Notes: a model not told the origin generated them from the sequence alone. Positions 53,465 to 61,801 are shown, counted from the first letter of the stretch. The stretch: DNA of 64,000 bases from Gammaproteobacteria bacterium 50_400_T64 (GCA_002162755.1 MAAS01000022.1:1-64000), one strand, 5' to 3'. A program made the numbers and translations.

Positions 53465-53518
53465 CTACAAAGTAAAAAGCCCCGCTAGTTCTCACTAGCG
53501 GGGCTTTTTACTTTGTAG
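53465..53518 (+). terminator. 25-bp perfect hairpin terminator after rhlE
   Basis: The arms 53465-53489 and 53494-53518 are perfectly complementary over 25 bp around a TCTC loop, with GCCCCGCTAGT as the GC-rich core. A-tract and T-tract flank the core on the two sides (AAAAAGCCCC / GGGGCTTTTT), so it can work as an intrinsic terminator in both directions. It serves rhlE and, on the other strand, anything entering from the right. Confidence 0.9.
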
Positions 53519-53552
53519 TTTCTAACCATTAAATGCAGTCATTGTCAGGGAA

Positions 53553-53705
53553 TCAAGCCACCTTAACGCCGTTATCCCGCTTGTTCAGTACAGGTAAAAC
53601 ACCCTCGGCAAAAGCAGCCATACTTTGCTTGCAGTAATCGTAGTCCATACCCGCATAAGTAAAGAAACAATGCAGCTCGCCGAAACCATCAACGAGACAC
53701 GCGGT
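53553..53705 (-). pseudogene. C-terminal remnant of a luciferase-like (LLM) monooxygenase
   Basis: On the minus strand a 50-codon open frame ends in TGA at 53553-53555. It reads VDGFGELHCFFTYAGMDYDY, then CKQSMAAFAEGVLPVLNKRD and a short tail. The Phe/Gly-Met core followed by S-x3-FAE-x-V-x-P closely resembles the last helix region of LLM-class flavin-dependent oxidoreductases. A stop at 53706-53708 cuts the frame at the N-terminal side and no start or remaining domain is present, so this is a fragment of a lost gene. The break lies next to the CRISPR-like repeat. Confidence 0.6.
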
Positions 53706-53730
53706 TCATCCCCACGGATGTAGGGAACAG
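53702..53730. repeat. Solitary 29-nt unit resembling a type I-E CRISPR repeat
   Basis: The 29 nt starting CGGTTCATCCCCACGG and ending TAGGGAACAG match, from memory, the common type I-E repeat of gammaproteobacteria (CGGTTCATCCCCACGG...GGGGAACAC on one strand) with only a few differences. The length is exactly 29 and a partly mismatched stem (TCCCCAC/GTAGGGA) is retained. No second copy occurs at the expected 61-nt spacing on either side and no cas gene is in the window. It is best read as a relic or stray repeat, not an array. Confidence 0.5.
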
Positions 53731-53923
53731 GTAGTAACTCACGTCCTGCTCTTGCGTTGCGGGCTTTGCTTTGCCCCAATACTGGTAACTACTGTCTAAA
53801 TCCATTGACACAGCTCATTGCAGATTCGGTACTCAATCTAGCCATTCACCGAGTAAAGCGCAAGCTGCCAAAGCGCTCTTTAGTCCGTTACACTCGCATC
53901 ACTTATTTTCTGGAGTTTTCACC
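53731..53923. other. Intergenic sequence right of the CRISPR-like unit
   Basis: These 193 nt complete the 486-nt gap between rhlE and the small gene at 53924. I see no gene, no repeat copy and no clear promoter. Short open frames here lack any recognisable sequence. The stretch presumably carries the promoter of the downstream gene. Confidence 0.3.
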
Positions 53924-54271
53924 ATGCCGCTTTCCGCAACGGATTTAATTAACAACTTTGAAATGTATTTTGATGGCACCGATATGACCAACGCCAGCCT
54001 CTACTTATGTATTGATTCTGCCGTGGGAGAAAGTGGTGCTCAGGGCATTATTGAAGCAATGCGTGCTGGCAACCTATGGTCTTCCGATACGGCAAAAATA
54101 GTGCCCGCAGAGCACAAACCCATGTATGCCGAACAGATGGAATTTATAGGTTATGTGTCGGGCAAATGTGAGGATAAAGAGTTTCACGCCTCGGCTTATA
54201 ATCACGAAAAATTCCCCTACAACACCGAGCGCTGGGAAGAATGGAAACGTTTTATTGCCGCTAATTATTAA
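53924..54271 (+). CDS. Small protein of unknown function
   Basis: The 115-residue acidic protein (MPLSATDLINNFEMYFDGTD...) has no signal peptide or membrane segment. Two Cys (residues 29 and 86), several aromatic residues near the C-terminus (FPYNTERWEEWKRF) and a compact mixed composition suggest a folded cytosolic domain. I do not recognise a family. It is supported as a real gene by a clean stop, an intrinsic terminator right after it and good codon usage. It is convergent with the DUF2970 gene. Confidence 0.65.
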   Translation: MPLSATDLINNFEMYFDGTDMTNASLYLCIDSAVGESGAQGIIEAMRAGNLWSSDTAKIVPAEHKPMYAEQMEFIGYVSGKCEDKEFHASAYNHEKFPYNTERWEEWKRFIAANY

Positions 54272-54289
54272 CTTTTAAAGTAGATAAAA

Positions 54290-54323
54290 CAGGGGGGCCA
54301 GCATCAGCCCCTGCTTGTTTTTT
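54290..54323 (+). terminator. Intrinsic terminator between convergent genes
   Basis: CAGGGG at 54290-54295 pairs with CCCCTG at 54308-54313; an alternative GGGGC/GCCCC register is possible. A T-tract follows at 54318-54323. It lies 18 nt after the stop of the small gene and 6 nt before the 3' end of the DUF2970 gene on the other strand. Confidence 0.7.
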
Positions 54324-54329
54324 GATAGT

Positions 54330-54587
54330 TTATGCAACTGAAGACAGCACGGCACGAACCACCGCGACAACACTGACCACAAAAACTGTCGCGAAAATAA
54401 TGCCGGAAAATATGAAGTGCAACGGTTTTCCCTGGCTAAAGTCTCTATTTTTATTTTCTTTTGATTGCACGCCAATCGCGGCGGCGAAGGTACTACCCAA
54501 CACCTCGAAAAACGTCAGCGATTGTTTTTCATCCTTCTTTTCAATAAGCGGATTATCTATTGTGCTGTCTATCCCAGTATTTTCCAT
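54330..54587 (-). CDS. DUF2970 small membrane protein
   Basis: This 85-residue protein has a polar N-terminus, the conserved block TFFEVLGSTFAAAIGVQSKE, a charged DFSQGKPLHF segment, and one long membrane helix (FIFSGIIFATVFVVSVVAVV). This is the pattern of DUF2970 family proteins of proteobacteria, whose function is not known. The second ATG (54587) is preferred because GGAG lies 6 nt upstream; the first ATG at 54593 is only a base from it. Confidence 0.8.
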   Translation of the reverse strand: MENTGIDSTIDNPLIEKKDEKQSLTFFEVLGSTFAAAIGVQSKENKNRDFSQGKPLHFIFSGIIFATVFVVSVVAVVRAVLSSVA

Positions 54588-54624
54588 TTTCATCTCCGAT
54601 CATACAGCCATTACAAACTGCTGT

Positions 54625-56208
54625 TTATTTAGAGGATGTCAGGCGATCCGGCTTAGCCATTATTTCCTTACCTTTAAGCATTAAATCCCAATAGATAGCG
54701 GGTAGCATATAACGCTTAAACACCCAGCCAAATCGATTAGCTTTAGTGCCATCAAGCGGTAATGAGGGCAGTAATTTACCGCCATAACCAAATTCGGCCA
54801 GCACCACTTTGCCCTTTTCTACGGTAAGTGGGCAGGCACCATAACCGTTGTAGGAGGCGGCCATTGGCTTGCCCAATTGCAGGGCCAATAAGTTGTCCGC
54901 CACCACGGGCACCTGTTTGCGCACAGCAGCTGCAGTCTTGGCATTGGGGGCATTAATCACATCACCCACACCAAAAATATTTTCGTACTTCACATGCTGT
55001 AGCGTATCGGGCTGCACCGCCAGCCAACCGGCCTCGTCAACCAGCTCACTGCTACGAATGAAGTCGGGCGCTATTTGTGGCGGTACGACATGAATAAAAT
55101 CAAATTCTTTAACCACTTCAGCACCACCTTGCTTAAAACGTGCTGTTTTTGCGCTGCCATCTACCGCTAGAAGGGTCGACTGAAAATTTAGATCAACGCC
55201 GTAACGATCAATATACGTTTCGAGGGCAGGTACAAATGCGGGTACGCCAAAGAGAGCCGGTGTCGCGGTATGAAATTCAATATCAACGTTTTTTAGTTGT
55301 CCGCCCTTCTCCCAGTGGTGACCTGCAAGATACATAATTTTTTGCGGTGCACCGGCGCATTTAATGGGCATCGGCGGCTGGGTAAACAGGGCGCGGCCCG
55401 ACTTCATATTTTGCAGGCACTGCCAGGTGTAACGGGCATAGGGTAGTAGATAATTACTACTCACACCGTTGCGACCCAAAGTCTCCTCAAGACCTTCAAT
55501 ACCGGCCCAGTGCAGTTGTAAGCCAGGGCAAACAACCAAATAGTCATAAGCAACACTACCGCCGTTATCAAGTTGTACGGTATTGCTCTCAGGCTGCACC
55601 TCGGTGACGGATGCCTTAAGCCACCGCACCCCACGGGGTATTAATCTCGACTCGTCGCGAATGGTATTATCGGGCTGAAAACACCCGCCGCCGACCAAGG
55701 TGAATCCGGCCTGATAATAGTGCTTTTCAGAGGGTTCAATAATGGAGATTTTCAGTGAAGCATCACGCTTCATCAGGCTTGCCGCCATTGAAATACCACC
55801 AGCGCCACCACCAATAATGACAATATTTGTCGTGCTGCCAACGCCCTGTACTGCGGCCTGAGCACTACCCGTATCAGTCACCAGCTCAGCTTTAGCGACT
55901 TCCCACAAAGTTGATGAACGCCGACCACTGCGACAATAGAGTAAAATGTCACCTTCGCGCTGTAATTGTACTGCGCAATCTTTGGCAAAACCTGCCGTAT
56001 CAGCAGGTGATGACATCGGCATATAAACGAACGCCACCCCAAGATCACTAGCAGCGGCAGCCAGTGTTGACGATAGCGTCTGCCCACTTTCACCGTCGGG
56101 ACGATTGCAGATGATCGTTTTAATACCCAGCGCGTGAGCCTGAGCTATATCATCGACTTCAAGTTGCCCGGCTACGAATACACCCGGTGCCAGTTGTTTG
56201 AACTTACT
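54625..56208 (-). CDS. Fusion of DUF442 phosphatase/sulfurtransferase-like domain and sulfide:quinone-oxidoreductase-like flavoprotein
   Basis: The 527-residue protein starts with a Blh/TIGR01244-type domain (residues 1-110) with the PTP-like loop YCRSGRRSS, whose Cys93 is the presumed catalytic or persulfide-carrying residue. After a short linker it has an FAD/NAD-binding SQR-type domain: NIVIIGGGAGGISMA at 130, VVCPGLQLHWAGIE, GVGDVINAPNAKTAAAVRKQ near the C-terminal FAD site, and a C-terminal GYGACPLTVEKGKVVLAEF. SQR proteins oxidise sulfide at the membrane and pass electrons to quinone. The fused Cys domain could accept the sulfane sulfur. The start at 56208 has GAGGGAA just upstream. Confidence 0.88.
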   Translation of the reverse strand, partial: SKFKQLAPGVFVAGQLEVDDIAQAHALGIKTIICNRPDGESGQTLSSTLAAAASDLGVAFVYMPMSSPADTAGFAKDCAVQLQREGDILLYCRSGRRSSTLWEVAKAELVTDTGSAQAAVQGVGSTTNIVIIGGGAGGISMAASLMKRDASLKISIIEPSEKHYYQAGFTLVGGGCFQPDNTIRDESRLIPRGVRWLKASVTEVQPESNTVQLDNGGSVAYDYLVVCPGLQLHWAGIEGLEETLGRNGVSSNYLLPYARYTWQCLQNMKSGRALFTQPPMPIKCAGAPQKIMYLAGHHWEKGGQLKNVDIEFHTATPALFGVPAFVPALETYIDRYGVDLNFQSTLLAVDGSAKTARFKQGGAEVVKEFDFIHVVPPQIAPDFIRSSELVDEAGWLAVQPDTLQHVKYENIFGVGDVINAPNAKTAAAVRKQVPVVADNLLALQLGKPMAASYNGYGACPLTVEKGKVVLAEFGYGGKLLPSLPLDGTKANRFGWVFKRYMLPAIYWDLMLKGKEIMAKPDRLTSSK

Positions 56209-56400
56209 CATTTCCCTCACTCCCTTGATAGCCAAAATATGGCGTAGAATTTAATTATTAAAATGACTTATCTCTGTAAAAGAAGTGCCAGGGTAAGCTT
56301 AATACTCAATCGCAACGGCCTATCGACAACAGTGAGCACCCAACGCCTTCACCTCATTGCAAGAATATTACACCAGCACGCCTTTCTTATGAAATATCAT

Positions 56401-56427
56401 TATATGCTAATAGTTATTAGCTATATA
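56401..56427. promoter_or_regulatory. AT-rich inverted repeat, possible operator for the SQR fusion gene
   Basis: TATATGCTAATA at 56401-56412 and TATTAGCTATATA at 56415-56427 are inverted copies separated by GT, with one extra base in the right arm. It lies about 190 nt upstream of the SQR-fusion start in a 490-nt gap. ArsR-type sulfide regulators (BigR/SqrR) bind AT-rich dyads in front of such genes, so an operator is plausible. No regulator gene is adjacent. Confidence 0.3.
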
Positions 56428-56636
56428 TAGAAAGAACTGTGTATTGTTCTACTAAAATAGACAACAGCGGTAGATCGTGAAGAGCGATGACATAGAAACG
56501 AGCATTCTAAGGAGTGAAACGTCGCGGCATAAACCCATCATTGACTAACGGGTATGCTGACTGAAAAAAGGGAGGGGGAAGAAAACAAAAAACTATCGCG
56601 ATAAAGGCCGGTCTGCTAAAAGACCAATCTACTAAT

Positions 56637-56684
56637 AAAGAAATTAGAAACAGGGCCCAACACCCCGCTCCCGTTAATTTCTTT
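56637..56684 (-). terminator. Hairpin downstream of the carboxymuconolactone-decarboxylase-like gene
   Basis: AAAGAAATTA at 56637-56646 and TAATTTCTTT at 56675-56684 are perfect inverted copies, with GGG/CCC pairing further inside. On the minus strand the structure begins about 15 nt after the gene's stop and ends in a T-rich arm, as expected for a terminator of the cbpA-cbpM-trxC operon. The rest of the gap (56209-56636) holds no gene that I can support. Confidence 0.55.
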
Positions 56685-56698
56685 GACTCAATGCGTAT

Positions 56699-57250
56699 TT
56701 AAAATCCAGCAACACCCTTGTCGAGCTGCACACCGAAGCTATTCAGGGCCATCGACACCATGTTGTACTGGCCGACGGTAAACACCACATCCATCAGCTG
56801 TTGCTCATTATAGCGTTCACTTAACGCTGCCCAGGTACTGTCGCTAACGCAAGTATCACTGTGTAATTCATCCACTGCGCGTAACAGGCTCGCGTCAAAG
56901 TCACTCCAGCCCGCTGCTGAAGCACCCTCTTTAACGCGGGCTATTTCCTCATCGCTGAGTCCCGCATCCCGGGCAAAAATCACATGCTGCCCCCACTCGT
57001 ATTCCGCCTGGCACAACCAACCAATGCGCAGGATGAGAATCTCCCGCTCGCGGGGAGCCAGTGTCGAGGTATCGCCCATAATATGGTAGGCCCAGGTGGT
57101 GAATTTCTGCGTCGCCTGCCAATGGCGAGACAAGGTACCCAGCACATTATAAAAAGGCCCATCCCGCTTAATGGGTTCGAGCATTTCACGCTGCTCATCT
57201 GTCCACTCACTTTCTTTCAGTGGATGAACTCTTGGTTCTGATAATTTCAT
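56699..57250 (-). CDS. Carboxymuconolactone decarboxylase family protein
   Basis: The 183-residue all-helical protein has the CMD core: TLAPREREILILRIGWLCQA, then EYEWGQHVIFARDAGLSDEE (Glu, His in the family's conserved places). It has one Cys in the core, not the Cys-x2-Cys pair of AhpD peroxidase partners, so it is probably not a canonical AhpD. Members of this branch have ill-defined roles. Last gene after trxC (47-nt gap), on the same strand, suggesting a redox-stress context. Confidence 0.85.
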   Translation of the reverse strand: MKLSEPRVHPLKESEWTDEQREMLEPIKRDGPFYNVLGTLSRHWQATQKFTTWAYHIMGDTSTLAPREREILILRIGWLCQAEYEWGQHVIFARDAGLSDEEIARVKEGASAAGWSDFDASLLRAVDELHSDTCVSDSTWAALSERYNEQQLMDVVFTVGQYNMVSMALNSFGVQLDKGVAGF

Positions 57251-57297
57251 TGTTTTGCCTATTTAATTATTATTTATTGGCAACAGGATATTACGAT

Positions 57298-57732
57298 TTA
57301 GAGGACACTTTCTACCCAGCGAACAATCTCCCCCTGCGGCATAGCCCCTGATTGCCTGGCAATCTCTTTACCACCCACAAAAACGATGAGAGTGGGAATG
57401 CCGCGAATCGCCAGGGCACTACCCACCGAGGGGTCCTGTTCGGTGTTGAATTTGGCTACGCGAACGCGGGGTTCAAGTTGCTTTGCTGCCTGTTCATAGG
57501 CTGGCGCCATCGCTTTACAGGGGCCGCACCAAGGTGCCCAAAAATCGACCACTACGGGGATATCATTACGGCTAATGACTTTCTGGTAATTCGCCGCATT
57601 TAATGCCTGGGGTGCATGGCCAAACAAGCTCTGCTGACACTTGCCACATTTAGGGCTACTGCTGAGCTTGTCATTCGGCACGCGATTTATTCCCAGGCAC
57701 AGGGGGCAAACGATATGAACGGGGGCTGTCAT
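57298..57732 (-). CDS. trxC: Thioredoxin 2
   Basis: The 144-residue protein has an N-terminal zinc ribbon with Cys9, Cys12, Cys29 and Cys32, followed by a thioredoxin domain with active site WCGPC (Cys69/Cys72) and GIPTLIVF carrying the cis-Pro. This is the TrxC layout, a zinc-bound, oxidative-stress linked thioredoxin. Its ATG overlaps the cbpM stop (ATGA at 57729-57732), so it is translated in step with the chaperone module. Confidence 0.94.
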   Translation of the reverse strand: MTAPVHIVCPLCLGINRVPNDKLSSSPKCGKCQQSLFGHAPQALNAANYQKVISRNDIPVVVDFWAPWCGPCKAMAPAYEQAAKQLEPRVRVAKFNTEQDPSVGSALAIRGIPTLIVFVGGKEIARQSGAMPQGEIVRWVESVL

Positions 57733-58043
57733 AGTTGTAAATCCTTTAAACGGAGGCGAAGGGCGTCAACCTCATCAAGTAATTCTAAAATAACAGCAAC
57801 CCCCGCCAGATTAATGCCCAAATCTGCCTGTAAGCGGCGGGCTTTACGGGTACGCTGAATACTTAAACCGGGGAAGTACCACTGGGTCATTTCCTCGCCA
57901 TGGGGTTGAATAACGCCTTCTTCGACCAGCTCGATAACATAATCTGCGTGTACTGCACACACGCGACAGAGCTGCGACAGCGTCAGGCCTGAGTCAATAT
58001 CAATAATGACACCGACCTGAATTTCATATTCATTGTTTGTCAT
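57729..58043 (-). CDS. cbpM: Chaperone modulator CbpM
   Basis: The 104-residue MerR-fold protein has a helix-turn-helix-like start (LTLSQLCRVCAVHADYVIEL VEEG split by residues) and the WYFPGLSIQRTRKARRLQAD helix, then GINLAGVAVILELLDEVDAL. CbpM binds the J domain of CbpA and inhibits it. It starts 5 nt after cbpA and overlaps trxC, so the three form one operon. Confidence 0.88.
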   Translation of the reverse strand: MTNNEYEIQVGVIIDIDSGLTLSQLCRVCAVHADYVIELVEEGVIQPHGEEMTQWYFPGLSIQRTRKARRLQADLGINLAGVAVILELLDEVDALRLRLKDLQL

Positions 58044-58048
58044 ACGCT

Positions 58049-58990
58049 TTAAACCCCCAGCTCTGCACGCGGATTAAATGCTAGATCCTGCGCCATCGTC
58101 TGATACGCTTTTTCTGCCTCTGGGCTATCAGCGGGCGGCAACACGACCTTTAACACCACATAAAAATGGCCCGGTGTTTTACCCGATAAACCCTTGTCTT
58201 TAAAACGCAGTTTTTTACCGTGGGCAGATCCGGCAGGAATTTTCACATCCACCAGCCCACTGGGTGTCGGTACTTTAATACTAGCACCGAGCGCCATTTC
58301 CCAAGGGGCGACGGGCACATCAATAGAAATATCCGCACCGTCGAGCCGATACAGCGGGTGTTTTTTAAATTCGACATCGAGATATAAATTACCGGCCTTG
58401 CCGTCCCCAGCACCGGGGTCGCCCTGACCCGCCAAACGAATACTCTGCCCCGGTGCAATACCTTTGGGAATTTTAATATTCAGTACACGCTCACGGGTTT
58501 TAACATGACCCTGGGGATCGACTTCCGGTACATGAAAGGTAATCTTACGAGTCGCGCCATTGAGGGAATCCTCCAGATCAATAACCACCCGGGCATGGCG
58601 ATCGCCACCCTGCTGAGAATGAGGATGCTGCCTGCCGGCATCGCGAAAGCTTTGACCAAATAACGACTCAAAAAAATCGCTGTAAGCCTCTCCACCGCCC
58701 TGAGTAAAACCACCGCCGCTAAACTCAAAACCCGTATCCCAATCCGGCGGCGCATTAAAGTCCTGACCACCCTGCCAATTGGCCCCAAGCTGATCGTAAG
58801 CGGCACGTTTTTCCGGGTCTTTTAAGACTTCGTAGGCTTCACCCAACGCCTTGAATTTTTGCTCGGCATCGTCTTCTTTACTGACATCAGGGTGATATTT
58901 GCGCGCCAGCTTGCGATAGGCGCGCTTAATCTCATCCTGAGTCACATCGCGAGCGAGTCCCAGCGTGTCGTAATAGTCTTTAAATTCCAT
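58049..58990 (-). CDS. cbpA: DnaJ-like co-chaperone CbpA
   Basis: The 313-residue protein has an N-terminal J domain with YHPDVSKED (HPD at 33-35) and FKALGEAYEVLKDPEKRAAY, a Gly/Phe-rich linker (about 75-115), and two C-terminal substrate-binding domains (GTGDG-type VRLAGQGDPGAGDGKAG). It lacks the zinc fingers of DnaJ, as CbpA does. It stimulates DnaK ATPase activity and works in nucleoid and stress maintenance. First gene of the operon, with a 135-nt gap upstream to pepN. Confidence 0.93.
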   Translation of the reverse strand: MEFKDYYDTLGLARDVTQDEIKRAYRKLARKYHPDVSKEDDAEQKFKALGEAYEVLKDPEKRAAYDQLGANWQGGQDFNAPPDWDTGFEFSGGGFTQGGGEAYSDFFESLFGQSFRDAGRQHPHSQQGGDRHARVVIDLEDSLNGATRKITFHVPEVDPQGHVKTRERVLNIKIPKGIAPGQSIRLAGQGDPGAGDGKAGNLYLDVEFKKHPLYRLDGADISIDVPVAPWEMALGASIKVPTPSGLVDVKIPAGSAHGKKLRFKDKGLSGKTPGHFYVVLKVVLPPADSPEAEKAYQTMAQDLAFNPRAELGV

Positions 58991-59125
58991 TGATTATTAA
59001 CCACCCTTGTAGCCTGTCTATTACAACATGGGTACGAAGGGCGATTAAATCAAGTATTCATTATAAAAAGGACTGCAGAATAGGGTTCCTAAATAGCGCT
59101 ATCGCCTCACTTTTAAATCAGCCTT

Positions 59126-61801
59126 TTAAACTAGGCTTTTATTAACAATTTCGTAGACATCTTTTGACAAGCCCGGCTTGGCCAGGACCCGCTGTAACTC
59201 AGCCTTCATGCGTCCACCGGCAAGTTCTGGGTACTTGCGCCACTTGGTCAGCGGCGTAATCAAACGCGAGGCAATTTGCGGATTAAGGTCGTCTAAAATT
59301 AGCACCTGATCCGCTAAAAAGATGTAGGCCTCACCTTCACCAGCATGAAAATTAACAGCATTGCCCGAGCAAAAAGCGGCAATTAATGCCCGTACTTTAT
59401 TGGGATTTTTCATATCAAAAGCGCTATGTTCCATTAACGCTTTCACACGGTTCAAACCATCCGGCACGGTGCTCAAGGCCTGTATTTGAAACCATTGATT
59501 AACCACCAAGCTTTCATTGAGCCAGTGCGAATAAAATGTAAACAAGGCCTGTTTAGCCAGCTTTTGCGCGGCCGGAGCCGAACAATTAACCAGCCCGACC
59601 AATGCCGTGCTGGTGTCTGTCATATTGTCGGCATTATGAAATTGCGCATAGGCCAGTTGAATGGCATCGCTATCGCCGGTTTGTAATAAATAAGCCAGCG
59701 CCGTATTTTTCAAACTGCGCTGTGCTATCTGTGTACCAGTGGCAGAATACTTTTCTGCACTTTTTAGGGCTGCACTATTGGCCTGATAAATAGCCAAAAA
59801 TTCACTGTGCAGTGCATCGGCCAGTGTTTGCCGTGCAAATTGTCGAGCACTATGAATAGCCGCGACTTCTATCACCTCGGCCACTTCACTGAGATAAGCC
59901 TCGCTGGGCAGCGCCAGCATTAAAGCGACCATGGCTGGGTCGGCACCTTCATCATTCAGAAGGGCGCGATAGGCTTCGATTAAACGCCCATCAAGCACCA
60001 GTTCACGATCGGCCAGCACGTCATCAATCAGTCCCTGTAGTATGCCTAGCGCCAGTTTATTGCAGGCCTCCCAACGATTAAAACTGTCACTGTCGTAGCG
60101 CATTAAATGCAAGAGTTGGTCGCGACTGTAGGGGAAGTCCAGTTTTACCGGCGCGGAAAAACCACGCAGCAAAGAGGGAATGGGCTCTTCGACGACGTTT
60201 TCAAAAACCAGGGTATTTGTTGCTTCCGTCAATTCATAAGTGATTTGAGTTTCGCCATTGGCGTGACCACTTAAGTGCAAGGGTAAATCGCCCATGGCAC
60301 CGACAAGACCCAAACGAATCGGCACATGGAAGGGCTCCTTTTCAGCCGACTCAGGTGTCGCGGGGCAGCTTTGGCTTAGGTGCAAACGATAGGTTTGCGC
60401 AGCAGCATCATACTCACCACTGACGACAAGACGAGGCGTGCCACCCTGGTGATACCAGTGCATAAAGGTGGTGAAATCTCGGCCGCTGACTTCTGTCATC
60501 GCGGCAATAAAATCATCGATGGTCGCCGCTTCGCCGTCATGGCGTTCGAAATATAAATCACTGCCGGCACGGAATAACTCGGGCCCCAACAGGGTGTGGA
60601 TCATGCGCACCACTTCAGCGCCCTTTTCATAAATAGTCAGGGTGTAGAAGTTGGAGATTTCCATATACGAAGCCGGCTGCACCGGGTGGGCCGTGGGGCC
60701 GCCATCTTCAGCAAATTGCAGAGTACGTAAAAAGTTAACATCCTCCACACGTTTAACGGTAGGCGAACCCATATCTGCCGAAAACTCCGCATCACGAAAG
60801 ACGGTAAAGCCTTCTTTTAAACTGAGCTGAAACCAGTCGCGGCAGGTCACCCGATTGCCCGACCAGTTGTGAAAATATTCGTGGGCAACGACGGCCTCTA
60901 CTCGCTGAAAACCGGCATCCGTCGTCGTTTCTGCCTTTGCCAATACGCAGGAGGTATTAAAAATATTCAGGCCTTTGTTTTCCATTGCGCCCATGTTGAA
61001 ATCGTCAACGGCGACGACCATAAAAATATCCAGGTCGTATTCCCGTCCATAAACTTCTTCATCCCAGGTCATGGCATTTTTCAGGGATTGCATGGCGTGG
61101 TCGCATTTATCGAGATCTTTCTCCTCGACATAAATGCGCAGGGCAATGTCACGACCACTCATGGTAGTAAAGCTATCTTCAATGCAGCTTAAACTACCGG
61201 CAACCAGGGCAAAAAGATAAGCCGGTTTTTTGAAGGGGTCATGCCAGGTCACCCAGTGGCGACCGTCCGGCATGTCACCACTGTCGACGGGATTACCGTT
61301 AGACAGTAGCAGCGGGTACTGGCTTTTATCGGCTTCAACCGTGGTGGTGAATTCCGACATCACATCGGGCCGGTCGAGATACCAGGTGATTTTGCGAAAG
61401 CCCTCGGCCTCACACTGGGTGCAGTACATGGTTTGAGATTTATAGAGACCTTCCAGAGACGTATTGTCCTGGGGTTTGATAGCGACCACCGACTCCAGTA
61501 AAAACTGCTCGGGTACCTGATGGATGACCAGCTCTTCGGCACCGAGCTGATATTGATCAGCGCTTAATGCCTGCCCATCAATAGCCAGTGAGCGGAAGTC
61601 CAGCTCCTGCCCATGAAGGCGCAAAGTACTTTCTGCTGCACTCGCTTCAGCATTGGGATTGCGTCGAAATTGCAGCGCCGCCTTAACCAGGGTTTCATCG
61701 TCACCAAGTTCAAAACGCAGCTCGGTTTTATCGATTAAATACAGCGGTGGTTTGTAATCTTCGAGACGAATAGTTTTGGGCTGGGAATCTCTTAGTGACA
61801 T
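59126..61801 (-). CDS. pepN: Aminopeptidase N
   Basis: The 891-residue M1 zinc aminopeptidase has the substrate motif GAMENKG at 271-277 and zinc site HEYFH at 307-311, with the third ligand Glu in SLKEGFTVFRD. Length and motif spacing equal the proteobacterial alanyl aminopeptidase (870 in E. coli, HEYFH at 297-301). It removes N-terminal residues from peptides in the cytoplasm, downstream of ATP-dependent proteases. An AGCC/GGCT weak hairpin overlaps the stop codon region. Confidence 0.96.
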   Translation of the reverse strand: MSLRDSQPKTIRLEDYKPPLYLIDKTELRFELGDDETLVKAALQFRRNPNAEASAAESTLRLHGQELDFRSLAIDGQALSADQYQLGAEELVIHQVPEQFLLESVVAIKPQDNTSLEGLYKSQTMYCTQCEAEGFRKITWYLDRPDVMSEFTTTVEADKSQYPLLLSNGNPVDSGDMPDGRHWVTWHDPFKKPAYLFALVAGSLSCIEDSFTTMSGRDIALRIYVEEKDLDKCDHAMQSLKNAMTWDEEVYGREYDLDIFMVVAVDDFNMGAMENKGLNIFNTSCVLAKAETTTDAGFQRVEAVVAHEYFHNWSGNRVTCRDWFQLSLKEGFTVFRDAEFSADMGSPTVKRVEDVNFLRTLQFAEDGGPTAHPVQPASYMEISNFYTLTIYEKGAEVVRMIHTLLGPELFRAGSDLYFERHDGEAATIDDFIAAMTEVSGRDFTTFMHWYHQGGTPRLVVSGEYDAAAQTYRLHLSQSCPATPESAEKEPFHVPIRLGLVGAMGDLPLHLSGHANGETQITYELTEATNTLVFENVVEEPIPSLLRGFSAPVKLDFPYSRDQLLHLMRYDSDSFNRWEACNKLALGILQGLIDDVLADRELVLDGRLIEAYRALLNDEGADPAMVALMLALPSEAYLSEVAEVIEVAAIHSARQFARQTLADALHSEFLAIYQANSAALKSAEKYSATGTQIAQRSLKNTALAYLLQTGDSDAIQLAYAQFHNADNMTDTSTALVGLVNCSAPAAQKLAKQALFTFYSHWLNESLVVNQWFQIQALSTVPDGLNRVKALMEHSAFDMKNPNKVRALIAAFCSGNAVNFHAGEGEAYIFLADQVLILDDLNPQIASRLITPLTKWRKYPELAGGRMKAELQRVLAKPGLSKDVYEIVNKSLV

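Noticed and set aside
53585..53779. 64-codon minus-strand frame after rhlE
   Set aside because: It is out of frame with the luciferase-like fragment and crosses the CRISPR-like unit; the other frame gives the meaningful similarity.
53702..53800. A CRISPR array
   Set aside because: Only one repeat-like unit is present; no second copy near 61 nt on either side and no cas genes.
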